This document shows positions 8,952-18,851 of a stretch of 64,000 nt of DNA, piece after piece. A program made the translations under genes and the position numbers. This stretch comes from Nitrospinaceae bacterium. GTDB taxonomy: Bacteria > Nitrospinota_A > UBA7883 > JAJDBK01. Within the stretch, counting starts at the first letter, position 1, and each line of letters starts with the position of its first letter. The stretch is taken from the NCBI GenBank assembly GCA_029261405.1, contig JAJDBK010000011.1, positions 62,001 to 126,000 of the forward strand. Direction: 5' to 3'. The notes under the pieces were generated by a model. It worked only from the letters and a program-made list of their open reading frames with translations, did no database searches and was not told the DNA's origin.

Positions 8952-10679
8952 GTGAAAGTGGGAAAGATAAACTTCTACCTGTTGCTCGTTGCGGTTATCC
9001 CTTTTTACGCCGGGTGTAGCGGAGGGAGCGGCTCGACATCCATGGTCTTTTCAGAAGTGGTGTCGTTTAACGGGAAAGCGATCAAGGGTCCGCTTATCAA
9101 CGGAACGGTTTCGGCCATCATGATCGACAGCGATGGTTACAGAGCGGGAACGATACTCACCTCACGAACCGACGAATATGGCAATTTCGGGTTTGAGACC
9201 ACGGTCTCCGGGCCGGCGCTTCTGGTGGCGACCGGGGGATCGTATGTGGATGAAGCTACGCGCAAAACCGTTTTCATGGCCGACGGTGTGGAGCTTACGG
9301 CCCTGATATACATAGTGCCGGTCAGTCTCGAAACCGGTGTAAGGACGGTGGTGATAACACCCCTCACCCACCTGGCCACCGGTCAGGCGCTCAATAGCAT
9401 CAACGGTGGTACAGACCCGTTCTCGGCGATAAATGACGCCAATACCAATGTAGCTGATCTCCTGGGTTTAAGTGGAGTCGATATCGCCACCACCATACCA
9501 TTTGACTTTACCCGGGAAGGAGTAACCGTCGATCCGTCAAGCGACGAGGCGAAGTATGGTCTGATAATTTCGTCCATGTCACAACAGATAGCCGACGAAG
9601 GGCTTGAGCCGGAGGATCTCCTGGACCGGCTTGACGCTTTGCGGGACGACCTGTCGGATGGGACCCTGGACGATCAGGACAGTGAAGCGGTTGTTGACGG
9701 GATGGCTGACGCCGCCGACAGCTTTCTTGATGGAGACTACAACGAAAGTGGAACCTTGCCGGGGGATATAAGCGTCGATCCGGGCGGAAACAGCACGGAG
9801 CCTGATCCTGCTACAGGTGATGGCGCGGGTACAGGCGCTGGCGATGGAACGGGCGATGGCGCGGGCGATGGCACGGGTAGTGTGGACGATAAACCTGATA
9901 CTTTCGATTTTTCAGATATCGCCGACGCCGCTCTGAACACCTACATCACAAGCGACACCATAACCGTTACCGGTGTTGATACGGTCATCTCCGTTCTGAC
10001 GACATGTGGAACGCTTGTCATAAACGGGACCGAGACGAACAAGAACTCCGGCAACGTCACCATCGATTACGAAATTGCCATCCAAATTCTTACCAACCAG
10101 CAGAACGGGATTACCACGGAGTGCACGGTTACGATCGGTAGTGTCAGTGACCTGTTCACAGTCACGACCATAAGCCAGCTCGACGAGAATATCGAGACCC
10201 TGCTCACCACCGGCGCATGTGTGTCGTGCAACCTTGATCAGGCGCCGCTAGCTGGATACGACCTCACAGGGGTGGATCTTACCAGCGCGTCTCTCGTAAG
10301 CGCCGACATCTCCAATGCGGCTATCTCGTCTGCGATATTCACCAAGGCGGACATGACCTCCATAAACCTGTCAAGCTCCAACCTGACCTCCGCCGACTTA
10401 AGCGACACAAACCTCACCTCCGCCAATCTCTCCGGGGCAACGGTCAATTGGGCCAGTTTTACAAAAGCCAACCTGACCTATGCCGACTTTACAGACGCTT
10501 ATACATTTGGAACGATTTTTCGTGACTCAACACTTACAAGTTCTACAATAACGAGCGCATACGCCACCTATCTCGTGACAGCGATTTTCGAAGGCGCCAC
10601 CTGGGTAGATGGCGTAACTGTGTGCCAAGCCGGTTCAATCGGGGTTTGTATTGCTCCTGATACAGCTAACACCAACTGA
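8952..10679 (+). CDS. lipoprotein with pentapeptide-repeat region
   Basis: 575 aa from the GTG at 8952, chosen because AGGTGG lies 5 bases upstream; a GTG at 8943 would add three residues. The signal peptide ends FYAGC (lipobox). The next part (about 30-280) reads like the carboxypeptidase-regulatory-like domains of large surface lipoproteins (AIKGPLINGTVSA). A Gly/Asp/Thr linker of GDGTGDGAG type follows at about 285-320. Near the C-terminus (about 425-515) there is a run of pentapeptide repeats (ADLSDTNLTSANLSGATVN), which fold as a right-handed four-sided helix. Three cysteines lie near the repeats. The function is unknown; it is probably surface-exposed. Confidence 0.8.
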   Translation: MKVGKINFYLLLVAVIPFYAGCSGGSGSTSMVFSEVVSFNGKAIKGPLINGTVSAIMIDSDGYRAGTILTSRTDEYGNFGFETTVSGPALLVATGGSYVDEATRKTVFMADGVELTALIYIVPVSLETGVRTVVITPLTHLATGQALNSINGGTDPFSAINDANTNVADLLGLSGVDIATTIPFDFTREGVTVDPSSDEAKYGLIISSMSQQIADEGLEPEDLLDRLDALRDDLSDGTLDDQDSEAVVDGMADAADSFLDGDYNESGTLPGDISVDPGGNSTEPDPATGDGAGTGAGDGTGDGAGDGTGSVDDKPDTFDFSDIADAALNTYITSDTITVTGVDTVISVLTTCGTLVINGTETNKNSGNVTIDYEIAIQILTNQQNGITTECTVTIGSVSDLFTVTTISQLDENIETLLTTGACVSCNLDQAPLAGYDLTGVDLTSASLVSADISNAAISSAIFTKADMTSINLSSSNLTSADLSDTNLTSANLSGATVNWASFTKANLTYADFTDAYTFGTIFRDSTLTSSTITSAYATYLVTAIFEGATWVDGVTVCQAGSIGVCIAPDTANTN

Positions 10680-10701
10680 CGTAGTGTAAAGGGTAACTTT
10701 G

Positions 10702-11640
10702 ATGTATAGTTTTATCGGTATTGCCATACTGTTTTTCGCCGCTGTGATGGCCATAACCACCGAGACATGGGACCGGTACAACATCGGCATGTCCAAAATC
10801 ACCCTTTCCGGTCTTTTTGCGCTACTGCTCACGCTTGTGGGCATAGTCGTCTCTTCCATGTCCACATATCAGAACGTAGAGGATGTGGCTGTGATGAAGG
10901 AGGAGGTGAAATCGCTTACTGTACGGAACAGGACTATGGAAAAGAAGCTTAAGGATGCGAGCTTTCAGAACGCCGTATACGAAGGAATAATGGGCGCGAT
11001 TGAAATGGGGCTGGAAGTGGGCAAGGACGAGACAACAGTGGCGGAGAAGAGCGCCGACTTTGATGAAGGAAAAAAACCGGAGATAGACACTACCGAAGAG
11101 GAAGTGGCGCTGGTCAAGGGCCAGGCCGTAGTCCTGAGCTGGTCTTTGAATGTACGCGAGGGGCCAGGTATGGATTTTCCGGTTATAAGCTCGCTCGAGG
11201 AGGGGGATGTGGTAACGATTGAAGCGGTTGACGGGTCGTGGTTTGATGTAAATCATCGAGGTGTCAATACCGGTTGGGTAAACTCGAACTTTCTGCGAAG
11301 AATGGGAGAAGATGTGAATGTAGCCGAAACAGAAACGACTACAGCGCTACCCGAACCGACTATGCGGACCGTTGATATCTCCGACGAAGGGAATGTAGCG
11401 ATGGTGACGGTTGACCTGCTATATGTCCGGTCCGGTCCCGGCAAGGAATATCCGATAGTAACTTCTCTTGTTCTTGGTGACCTGGCGCGTGTCAAAAGAG
11501 ATCAGAGAGGATGGCTGAACGTGGAGTTGGAAGAACACAACGGCTGGATTTCGAGCTCTTATGTGAAACTGATAAAAGGACGACGCCACGAAAGCTCCAC
11601 AGCTCTTTCGACGGTGGCCGATAGCCTGACGGCTCCGTAG
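10702..11640 (+). CDS. membrane-anchored protein with two bacterial SH3 domains
   Basis: 312 aa from the ATG at 10702 (an adjacent in-frame TTG at 10699 is less likely). Two N-terminal membrane helices (about 2-18 and 31-52) lead into a coiled coil (about 60-85). SH3b domains follow at about 136-198 (LNVREGPGMDFPVISSL) and about 230-292 (LYVRSGPGKEYPIVTSL), each with the RxGPG turn. SH3b domains usually bind peptidoglycan or cell-wall peptides, so a wall-facing sensor or scaffold is likely. It lies 22 bases after the pentapeptide lipoprotein and may share its transcript. Confidence 0.8.
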   Translation: MYSFIGIAILFFAAVMAITTETWDRYNIGMSKITLSGLFALLLTLVGIVVSSMSTYQNVEDVAVMKEEVKSLTVRNRTMEKKLKDASFQNAVYEGIMGAIEMGLEVGKDETTVAEKSADFDEGKKPEIDTTEEEVALVKGQAVVLSWSLNVREGPGMDFPVISSLEEGDVVTIEAVDGSWFDVNHRGVNTGWVNSNFLRRMGEDVNVAETETTTALPEPTMRTVDISDEGNVAMVTVDLLYVRSGPGKEYPIVTSLVLGDLARVKRDQRGWLNVELEEHNGWISSSYVKLIKGRRHESSTALSTVADSLTAP

Positions 11641-11689
11641 CTCGCGTGGTTCGGCTGGCTTCACCTTTCTCGCCGGTTTTCGTTACTGT

Positions 11690-11718
11690 TTCACACACTT
11701 GCGATAATCGTTTATAAT
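11690..11718 (+). promoter_or_regulatory. sigma70-type promoter for the diguanylate cyclase gene
   Basis: TTCACA at 11690-11695 (5/6 to the -35 consensus), a 17-base spacer, then a perfect TATAAT at 11713-11718. The ATG of the downstream GGDEF gene is at 11774, giving a leader of about 50 bases. Confidence 0.65.
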
Positions 11719-11773
11719 GGCGAGTCTTCGCAACCCATAAAATCTGTTATTGCCGGATAACCTTTCATAAATT

Positions 11774-12949
11774 ATGGACAAATACGACAGCTCGATACAT
11801 AGAGCGGAAGCCTTATACAGCCACTCCGAACGGGTGAAGCTTGCGCGGATACGGATGGCGTTTTCCGATTCCAGTGGCAATATGATCCGCCTCATGTTTG
11901 GCGCGTTATTCATAAGTTACGTCTTCGCTGACTCCATCCCGATGGTTTATCTTGAATCGTGGCTCCTGCTTCTACTTGTATTTACCATCGTAATCATTTG
12001 GTACGAAAAACGGAATCCGGTGATACGTCTTTTACCAGACGAAGCGGCTCACATGGCCAATGTGCGGATGGCGTTGGGGGCGGGCATCAGTCTCGTCTGG
12101 GGACTGCTGGCGTGGGCGCCCTTTTCTTCAGACCCGGTATTACTACGGGTGTTTTTGTTTGTCGCGCTTTCCGCGCTCGGCGCCATTGGCGGCATCGGTT
12201 ATTCGATGATAATGCCGTATGTCTATATCCTGAACCTGACCTCCCTGGGTCCCATAATTATCTGGTTTTTTATCGCAGGCGACAACTTTTCCCTCCTCAT
12301 GGCATTTTCCGGGCTGATCTGGCTCACCCTGATTCTCCGGACCTCTCACAGAATAGGTGGGGTACAGGTAGAGGGGGTCGAACTTGCCGAGCGGTTGAAG
12401 GAGGAGATCGAGAAAAGGGAACAGGCAAACCGGCTGACCATCCATCACGCAAACCACGATAACCTTACGGGACTTGCAAACCGCAGGCTATTGAACGAGG
12501 TCTATAAACGTTTCACAGCCAACGCCACCCGCCACAACCAAAAGTTCGGCCTATTGATGATCGATCTTGACAACTTCAAACCGGTGAATGATATTGCAGG
12601 TCATCACGCCGGGGATCATGTTCTTTCGGTGGTGGCCATGAGGCTTACCGGGAGTTGCAGGGAGGTCGATTGTGTGGCCCGGACAGGTGGTGATGAGTTT
12701 GCCGTGCTGGTGGAGTCGGTAGCCGACAAGGAAGACCTTGTACGGGTAGCGGAGAAGATTGTGGTTTCCGTTGGTGAGCCTGTTGTTTTCGAAGGGCGCT
12801 CATTTGAAATCGGCGCCAGCGTCGGGATCAGTATCTGGCCTGACCATGGAAATGATATCGATCATCTGTTCAAGGCGGCTGACCAGGCTATGTACCATGT
12901 GAAGCGGGAGGGGAAAAAAGGGTACAGGTTCAGTCCAGAAACCAGATAA
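11774..12949 (+). CDS. membrane diguanylate cyclase (GGDEF)
   Basis: 391 aa. About six membrane helices between residues 35 and 190 form an N-terminal sensor. A short coiled coil (ERLKEEIEKREQANRLT) leads to a GGDEF domain starting near DNLTGLANRR. The active site is TGGDEF at about 303-308, and an RxxD inhibition site (REVD) lies five residues upstream, so product feedback is expected. The enzyme makes cyclic di-GMP from two GTP. No EAL domain is present. It has its own good promoter; no clear Shine-Dalgarno is visible. Confidence 0.93.
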   Translation: MDKYDSSIHRAEALYSHSERVKLARIRMAFSDSSGNMIRLMFGALFISYVFADSIPMVYLESWLLLLLVFTIVIIWYEKRNPVIRLLPDEAAHMANVRMALGAGISLVWGLLAWAPFSSDPVLLRVFLFVALSALGAIGGIGYSMIMPYVYILNLTSLGPIIIWFFIAGDNFSLLMAFSGLIWLTLILRTSHRIGGVQVEGVELAERLKEEIEKREQANRLTIHHANHDNLTGLANRRLLNEVYKRFTANATRHNQKFGLLMIDLDNFKPVNDIAGHHAGDHVLSVVAMRLTGSCREVDCVARTGGDEFAVLVESVADKEDLVRVAEKIVVSVGEPVVFEGRSFEIGASVGISIWPDHGNDIDHLFKAADQAMYHVKREGKKGYRFSPETR

Positions 12950-12959
12950 CCGATTCTGG

Positions 12960-13400
12960 CTACCTCATCTTTCTCATCAGGGACGACCACGACTCCCAGG
13001 GCAATCTCAACCGGGTGTTGGCGCTGACAGCGAATCCACCCCCACCGATGTCATCCCCTTTTTTTATGATCTTCCCCATCTCCGTCGATCCTGCGCCGGT
13101 GGCGTTCTTAAGCCCCTCCGCCTGAAATGGGGTGGCTCCCGTCCAGCCGGTTTCGGGAGTGGCCCAGATCTGCTTGTGTCGTTTCTCCACCTGTTCACGG
13201 TTTCCGGGCCACAGGTTATCGGTCTTGTAATCGCCTGGGGCTACCATGCTGGGCAGGGTTGACTCCACAATAACCGAGCCACTTTTACCCATGTTGTTTT
13301 TGCAGAGGCGAAAATAGTGCGCTTCGGCTTCCACCGGGTTGCCGGTCGATATTTTTTCCGATACGCTGGAGGCGCCAGACTTGTGATAGATATTAAACAT
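12960..13400 (-). CDS. hypothetical protein
   Basis: 146 aa, not recognised. No signal peptide and no membrane helix. It is rich in Gly, Lys and Trp, with segments such as WATPETGWTGATPFQAEGL and GKIIKKGDDIGGGGFAVS. Its stop lies 10 bases beyond the stop of the convergent diguanylate cyclase gene; CCAGAA and TTCTGG frame that junction and could form a shared weak terminator. It lies 28 bases downstream of the large glycosyltransferase on the same strand. Confidence 0.5.
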   Translation of the reverse strand: MFNIYHKSGASSVSEKISTGNPVEAEAHYFRLCKNNMGKSGSVIVESTLPSMVAPGDYKTDNLWPGNREQVEKRHKQIWATPETGWTGATPFQAEGLKNATGAGSTEMGKIIKKGDDIGGGGFAVSANTRLRLPWESWSSLMRKMR

Positions 13401-13428
13401 CGCAATTCCACATGTTATCAGCGATACA

Positions 13429-15699
13429 CTATTTTACATGATCGAACAGTTTTCGGAGGATTTCGGTTGTCCTTTTGTTAAATTCGATCTGCCTGCTTTC
13501 GAGCTTGTCTAGGTAGTTGACTTTCAGGTGGCGGGTCATGATCCGGCGAATCCGGCTCAGGAGAGAACCTATAAACGCCCGGTCGGAGAAATCCTCGTAT
13601 TTGATGTGGATGTCGGCCAGTTCGCCGTGCCGGTCCACCAGGTCCCTTAACGCCATCCGGCCTACGGTGTCGCCTTCAGACCTTCTTTGCGCCACAGCCA
13701 CCATTCTACGCTCAAGCTCTTCTCCACCGAACGGTTTTCCTGTGAGGCTCTCTTTTAATACTTTACCCAATCGTCTGGTAAGTGGCTCCGGTTCAAGCTC
13801 GTCCAGACTCTTTTTTACCCGCTCGACCACCCTCTCCCAGACGTAGTTTTCAAGGACGTATTTTCTGCCAGCCTCCCCCATGAGGGTTGCGGCCTCAGGG
13901 TCTGAAACGATAACGTTCAAAGATTCGGCAAAGGTCTCCTCGTCGTAATAAAGAAGCCCGCATTTGCGGGAAAACAGATGCTCCCGCGAAACGTTGCATT
14001 TACCGTGAGCCAAAACCGGTTTTTCCTGCAACCACGCTTCCATCATTACTATGGAAAAAGACTCCTGAACAGACGGGAGTACAAACGCCGTACAGGCGGA
14101 GTAGGCGTCGATTTTATCCTGTTCGCTTATAAACCCTATGTTACGCAGATTTTTCGATGGATCGTCGGCGATCTTTAAATTGCCGCTTCCGGCCAGTATC
14201 AGACCGACTTTTCCGTTCTGTTTTTTCCCGGCGTAGGCGGAGAAGAAATCGACCAACTCCCCCACATTCTTTTCCCGCTGGAGCCTTCCAACATAGAGAA
14301 GAAAATCGCCGGTTACACCGAATTTCTCCCGGAACCTGTCAGGGTCCCCCTTTTCATCGAGGTTAACGCCCAGACCTGCGACACTACCCGCTACGTTGGA
14401 GATACCTATGGAACCTTCGGCAAGCCGTTTTTCCGCAAAGGTGTTGAAAAACAGGCCCCTAACCCACTGGGCGTTCTGTCGCAAAACACCAGTGTAGGCG
14501 GGGGGTTCGTCGTGGTAGCAGGGGAACAGAAAACTCTTCTCCGGAACCACCTGACTGGTCCAGTATGTTGTGCCGTAAAGATAGGGGAAATAGAAGAGGG
14601 CGTCGTAGTCGTCGAGGTTTGCCCGCAGGTAGTCGTCCAGATCGGTCGATCTGATGGTTGATCGCATCCAGTCGGTCTCTTCGGTCCACGAAAGATTTTC
14701 CCGAGTATTGATGAGGTGCCCGATCTGGTGGTGGCGTTTCGGATCTACATTGTCCACCCTGAACCGTCGCACGGTAAGCCCCTCTTCAACGCCGGGGCCG
14801 ACAGCCAGGTTGTTGTTCCAGTCGATCATTGAGTCGGTTGTGGTCGATAACACCTCAGCCCGGTTTCCGGCGGCAAGGAACGCCCGCGCAAGCCCCATCG
14901 CCGCAGTTTCAGCCCCTCCTGGAGCGTTCTTCCTGCACATGGGAACCACCACGCCTACTCTCAAATCCCGGTTATTGGTTTTTCCCGGAGTGGGCCGACA
15001 GAGTATGGAGATTTTTTGCCGAAAATCCTCCTTCGAGAGAGGGTCAAAAAGGAGAGTACCGGAAAAAACCGTTTTCCTGAACGATTCCACACCTGGCGCC
15101 ACAGCGCCAAGGCCGCTGTTCGCAAAATAACCTAAAGCCAGCCATACCGATGGATGGTATTCGGGAACCGCCAGAAAAGCCCTGTTCGACATCTTTACGG
15201 GCGGATGGTTGATGGAAAGCGGGATTACATCCAGATCATCAAGCCAGGGGTGACCGGCAAATACCTCCGGGACGTATACTTGCGTATCACCATGAATAAG
15301 TTCGGCGCCGATTCCCCCGTCCGGGTAAGGGGCCATGACTATTCTGGCGTGCAAAGGTCTCACCCTCTCCCGCAGAAAACTTTCCGCTTCGTGGTCATGG
15401 ATTATGACGGTAATATTATCGAGCAGATGGAGAGGGAAAGAGTGTGGATCGTTGACAAAACGGGGTTCGCAATGAAAATCTATCGCTGTTCTTCCGGCGG
15501 GAATAGCCCGCATGGTCTCAGGCGCCCGCGCCACCTCCGAGAACCCGAACAGGGTTAAATGATCGGAAGGGTCAGCCTCTTCGGGTCGGCCTGTTTTGAC
15601 CGTCCATCCATTTTCGGTGAAGAAACCGGCGTAAGCTTCAGTCATCAAATAATCGGACGAGCCGAGCAGTAACGAGACGGCGGGTTTGGCAAGTGACAT
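13429..15699 (-). CDS. two-part glycosyltransferase, GT4-like C-terminal half
   Basis: 756 aa from the ATG at 15699. Longer in-frame starts exist, but they run over the start of purL and give non-protein-like sequence. Residues 1-340 look like a GT-B fold without clear motifs. From about 345 a family 4 glycosyltransferase begins (RVGVVVPMCRKNAPGGAETA), with the donor-site hinge LYVGRLQREKNVGELVDF and the E-x7-E motif ESFSIVMME. A charged helical tail of about 130 residues follows. It probably adds a sugar to a cell-surface glycan at the cytoplasmic membrane face; donor and acceptor are unknown. It is divergent from purL. Confidence 0.85.
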   Translation of the reverse strand: MSLAKPAVSLLLGSSDYLMTEAYAGFFTENGWTVKTGRPEEADPSDHLTLFGFSEVARAPETMRAIPAGRTAIDFHCEPRFVNDPHSFPLHLLDNITVIIHDHEAESFLRERVRPLHARIVMAPYPDGGIGAELIHGDTQVYVPEVFAGHPWLDDLDVIPLSINHPPVKMSNRAFLAVPEYHPSVWLALGYFANSGLGAVAPGVESFRKTVFSGTLLFDPLSKEDFRQKISILCRPTPGKTNNRDLRVGVVVPMCRKNAPGGAETAAMGLARAFLAAGNRAEVLSTTTDSMIDWNNNLAVGPGVEEGLTVRRFRVDNVDPKRHHQIGHLINTRENLSWTEETDWMRSTIRSTDLDDYLRANLDDYDALFYFPYLYGTTYWTSQVVPEKSFLFPCYHDEPPAYTGVLRQNAQWVRGLFFNTFAEKRLAEGSIGISNVAGSVAGLGVNLDEKGDPDRFREKFGVTGDFLLYVGRLQREKNVGELVDFFSAYAGKKQNGKVGLILAGSGNLKIADDPSKNLRNIGFISEQDKIDAYSACTAFVLPSVQESFSIVMMEAWLQEKPVLAHGKCNVSREHLFSRKCGLLYYDEETFAESLNVIVSDPEAATLMGEAGRKYVLENYVWERVVERVKKSLDELEPEPLTRRLGKVLKESLTGKPFGGEELERRMVAVAQRRSEGDTVGRMALRDLVDRHGELADIHIKYEDFSDRAFIGSLLSRIRRIMTRHLKVNYLDKLESRQIEFNKRTTEILRKLFDHVK

Positions 15700-15833
15700 T
15701 ATAAATAAACAGTAATAGTATGTGTAAGGTGATTGCATGGTGACCGGCGTTTGAACATTGGCGTTTACACGCCGGGATAGCTCACTATACCATATCAGAT
15801 TATCGTAACTTATAGCTTGGGAATGGAAAACTG

Positions 15834-18056
15834 ATGGATGACACGACCCAACTCGTAAGAGCGGCGTCCAAGTGTGGATTAACCATGGAGGAGTTCGACC
15901 TGGCCATTGAGATCCTTGGCCGCCCCTTGACAAAGGTGGAGCTTGGACTCTTTTCAGCCATGTGGAGCGAACACTGTTCATACAAGAGTTCCAAAATCCA
16001 TCTGGGTAAATTTCCCACCGATGGCCCACAGGTAATAGAAGGGCCGGGCGAGAACGCCGGAGTGGTCGATATTGGTGATGGCGACGCAGTGGTTTTCAAG
16101 ATGGAGTCGCACAATCATCCATCGTTCATAGAACCGTACCAGGGCGCCGCAACTGGTGTGGGCGGGATCCTGCGTGACATCTTCACCATGGGCGCCCGTC
16201 CTGTGGCGTCGCTCAATCTTTTACGGTTCGGCAGTCAGGATAATGCCAGGACAAAATATCTTCTCGATGGCGTGGTCTCCGGTATTGCAGGTTACGGCAA
16301 CTGTATCGGCGTTCCGACCATCGGCGGGGAGCTCTCCTTTAACAAGAGTTTTAACGGCAACTGTCTGGTTAACGTCTTTAACCTCGGCGTTGTAAAAATA
16401 GAAAAAATCTTTCTCGGCAAGGCCGAAGGGGTGGGAAACCCGGTTATTTACGCAGGCTCCGCCACAGGCAGGGACGGCATCCATGGCGCTACCATGGCGT
16501 CGGAAGAATTTTCCGAGGCTACAGAGGCGAAACGCCCCACGGTACAGGTTGGTGATCCGTTCACCGAAAAACTGTTACTCGAAGCGTGCCTGGAACTTTT
16601 TAAAACCGATTATATCGTCGGTATTCAGGATATGGGCGCCGCCGGCATGACATCGTCGTCGTTCGAGATGGCCGGAAGGGCTGGTACGGGGGTCGAAATC
16701 AACCTTGACAAGGTTCCCCGGCGCGAGGAGGGGATGACCCCTTACGAGATCATGTTGTCCGAGTCGCAGGAGCGCATGTTGCTTGTTTGCAGACCCGGAA
16801 CTGAAGAGGCGGTCAAGGGAATTTTCACCAAGTGGGGCCTCTGCTCCGAGGTGATCGGAGAGGTTACGGGGGACGGGCAGGTTCGACTGACAGAGAATGG
16901 AAAGATCGTCGCCGATGTCCCGGCGCTCAGGCTGGCCCAGATGGCGCCACACTTTTCCAGACTTTCGTTGCCACCCCTCAATATTGAGGAGGTACAGACT
17001 TTTACCCGGGTTCCGGCGCCTGAGAATTATTGCAAAACCCTTCAGACATTGCTGGCCTCACCCAACATCTGCTCAAGGCAGTGGGTCTATCGGCAGTACG
17101 ATCATATGGTTCGTACCGACACGGTGGTGAAACCTGGTTCCGACGCCTCCGTTATCCGGATCAAAAGTAGCGGTAAAGGGATCGCCATGAGCGTGGATTG
17201 CAACAGCCGGTATTGTTATATCGACCCGTATATGGGCGGAATGCAGGCGGTGGCCGAAGCGACCCGCAACGTTGCCTGTAGCGGCGCCAAACCGCTTGCC
17301 ATAACCGATTGTCTTAACTTCGGCAGTCCCGAAAACCCGGAGGTTATGTGGCGTTTCATAAACTCCATCGAAGGGATCAGCAAAGCTTGCCTGAAGCTTG
17401 ACACGCCTGTTGTCTCCGGCAACGTCTCTTTTTACAACCAGACAGGAGAGACACCGATCTACCCGACTCCCGCCATAGGCGCCGTGGGGCTTCTTGCTGA
17501 CAGCTCTAAAGCGGTAACTCAGTTCTTTGCAACCGAAGGGGATATCATCATCCTGTTAGGCGCCACGTTTGACGAGATCGGTGGATCAGAATACCTCTCT
17601 GTGATACATGGGCAGGAGAGGGGAGGCCCACCAGGTGTGAACCTTGCCAAGGAGCTTGCCCTGCAGAAGCTTATGATCGCTCTGGCCGACGAAAGACTGG
17701 TAAACTCCATGCACGACATTTCAGACGGTGGAGTAGGGGTTGCGCTGGCGGAGTCGGCGTTTTCATCAGAAAATCCCGGAATATTGGGGTTTGACGTATC
17801 TTTTACTACAGAGCTTTCCCCCGACCGGTTTCTCTTTTCGGAGAGTCAGGCAAGAGCGGTAGCGTCGTGTCGCCCCGACCTTGCCGGTAAAATCATTGAG
17901 ATGGCGAAAAAGAACGGAACACCGGCCAGAATGGTTGGTGAAGTGACATTTAAGAAAGTGAATATCAGGGTCAACTCAATCGATCTCGTGACGACGAATA
18001 TAGATGAACTTCTGCAACCGTGGAAAGAGGCGTTGGGAAGCTATATGAGTCGATGA
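15834..18056 (+). CDS. purL: phosphoribosylformylglycinamidine synthase subunit PurL
   Basis: 740 aa, the size of the small PurL type that works with PurS and PurQ. It catalyses the ATP-dependent FGAR to FGAM step of purine synthesis. Signatures include [12 protein letters not shown] near the N-terminus, [27 protein letters not shown] and [14 protein letters not shown]. The stop is immediately followed by the stop of a convergent methyltransferase gene with no gap. No purS or purQ lies in the window. Confidence 0.97.
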   Translation: MDDTTQLVRAASKCGLTMEEFDLAIEILGRPLTKVELGLFSAMWSEHCSYKSSKIHLGKFPTDGPQVIEGPGENAGVVDIGDGDAVVFKMESHNHPSFIEPYQGAATGVGGILRDIFTMGARPVASLNLLRFGSQDNARTKYLLDGVVSGIAGYGNCIGVPTIGGELSFNKSFNGNCLVNVFNLGVVKIEKIFLGKAEGVGNPVIYAGSATGRDGIHGATMASEEFSEATEAKRPTVQVGDPFTEKLLLEACLELFKTDYIVGIQDMGAAGMTSSSFEMAGRAGTGVEINLDKVPRREEGMTPYEIMLSESQERMLLVCRPGTEEAVKGIFTKWGLCSEVIGEVTGDGQVRLTENGKIVADVPALRLAQMAPHFSRLSLPPLNIEEVQTFTRVPAPENYCKTLQTLLASPNICSRQWVYRQYDHMVRTDTVVKPGSDASVIRIKSSGKGIAMSVDCNSRYCYIDPYMGGMQAVAEATRNVACSGAKPLAITDCLNFGSPENPEVMWRFINSIEGISKACLKLDTPVVSGNVSFYNQTGETPIYPTPAIGAVGLLADSSKAVTQFFATEGDIIILLGATFDEIGGSEYLSVIHGQERGGPPGVNLAKELALQKLMIALADERLVNSMHDISDGGVGVALAESAFSSENPGILGFDVSFTTELSPDRFLFSESQARAVASCRPDLAGKIIEMAKKNGTPARMVGEVTFKKVNIRVNSIDLVTTNIDELLQPWKEALGSYMSR

Positions 18057-18755
18057 CTATTCGTTTAGCTCCAGTACAAGGTTTGCGCCTTTCTGAAACG
18101 AAAACCTTGTCCGTTTAGTTGACGTTTCGACCCCTTTGTTGGCAAGGTCTGCGCGAAGTCTGGCGAGATCAACGTACTCCGCTCCGTCGGTTCCGAGCAG
18201 AGGATAGATCAGAACCCGCTCTTTTGTTACCCGCATTAGTTCCAGAGTGGATGCGAGAATAAACCGGTATTCGAACCTGTCAGAGTATGTGAAGAGAAAA
18301 TGAGCGCAGATCGCCAGGTCGAAATGGTTGTCCCTGAAAGGCAATACCGGCAACTCTCCATTGACGTAACGCCCTTTCAGCGCCCCTTCCGGGTACCCTT
18401 CCGAAAATTCCAGCAGAGCCGATCTTGCCAGACGTTTCCGTTCCTCCATGGAACCGTAATATTCCCAGTTGAACTGATCTTTCGAATCGGCCAGTTTTTC
18501 CATTACATGTTCTACATCAGTCTCGCCAACAGACGATATTGTAAGCGGGTCCAGACCGTAGAGAGGATCAAGAGCGGTTACGTTCATCCCTTTTTTATGA
18601 GCTGTTTCTGTGAATGAGGAGGCTCCGGCGCAACAGTCGAGGATTATTTTGTCGGCCAGATTTTCTTCGTCAAAACCGAATATTGCTAAATATTCCGGGT
18701 AGGTTCTGCCGTAGAAAACAATTCGATCCAGACCAAAAATTCGTTTGTTTCCCAT
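18057..18755 (-). CDS. SAM-dependent methyltransferase-like protein
   Basis: 232 aa. Motif I of class I methyltransferases is recognisable (IILDCCAGASSFTETA, then an acidic residue at VTALDP) and the post-motif region reads LPFRDNHFDLAICAHFLF. These support a Rossmann-type SAM-binding fold. The substrate is unknown. It is convergent and abutting with purL. Confidence 0.75.
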   Translation of the reverse strand: MGNKRIFGLDRIVFYGRTYPEYLAIFGFDEENLADKIILDCCAGASSFTETAHKKGMNVTALDPLYGLDPLTISSVGETDVEHVMEKLADSKDQFNWEYYGSMEERKRLARSALLEFSEGYPEGALKGRYVNGELPVLPFRDNHFDLAICAHFLFTYSDRFEYRFILASTLELMRVTKERVLIYPLLGTDGAEYVDLARLRADLANKGVETSTKRTRFSFQKGANLVLELNE

Positions 18756-18851
18756 ATCACCACTTTTCCTTCTTTCTGGGATGATCTGTTTTTGATACGA
18801 TAGAGCGAGTTATTCTATTTTGTGACATATTTTTGTTTAGGGGTGAATATT

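Noticed and set aside
15700-16029. N-terminal extension of the large glycosyltransferase
   Set aside because: It would overlap the start of purL on the other strand and reads as low-quality sequence; the ATG at 15699 begins a sensible protein.
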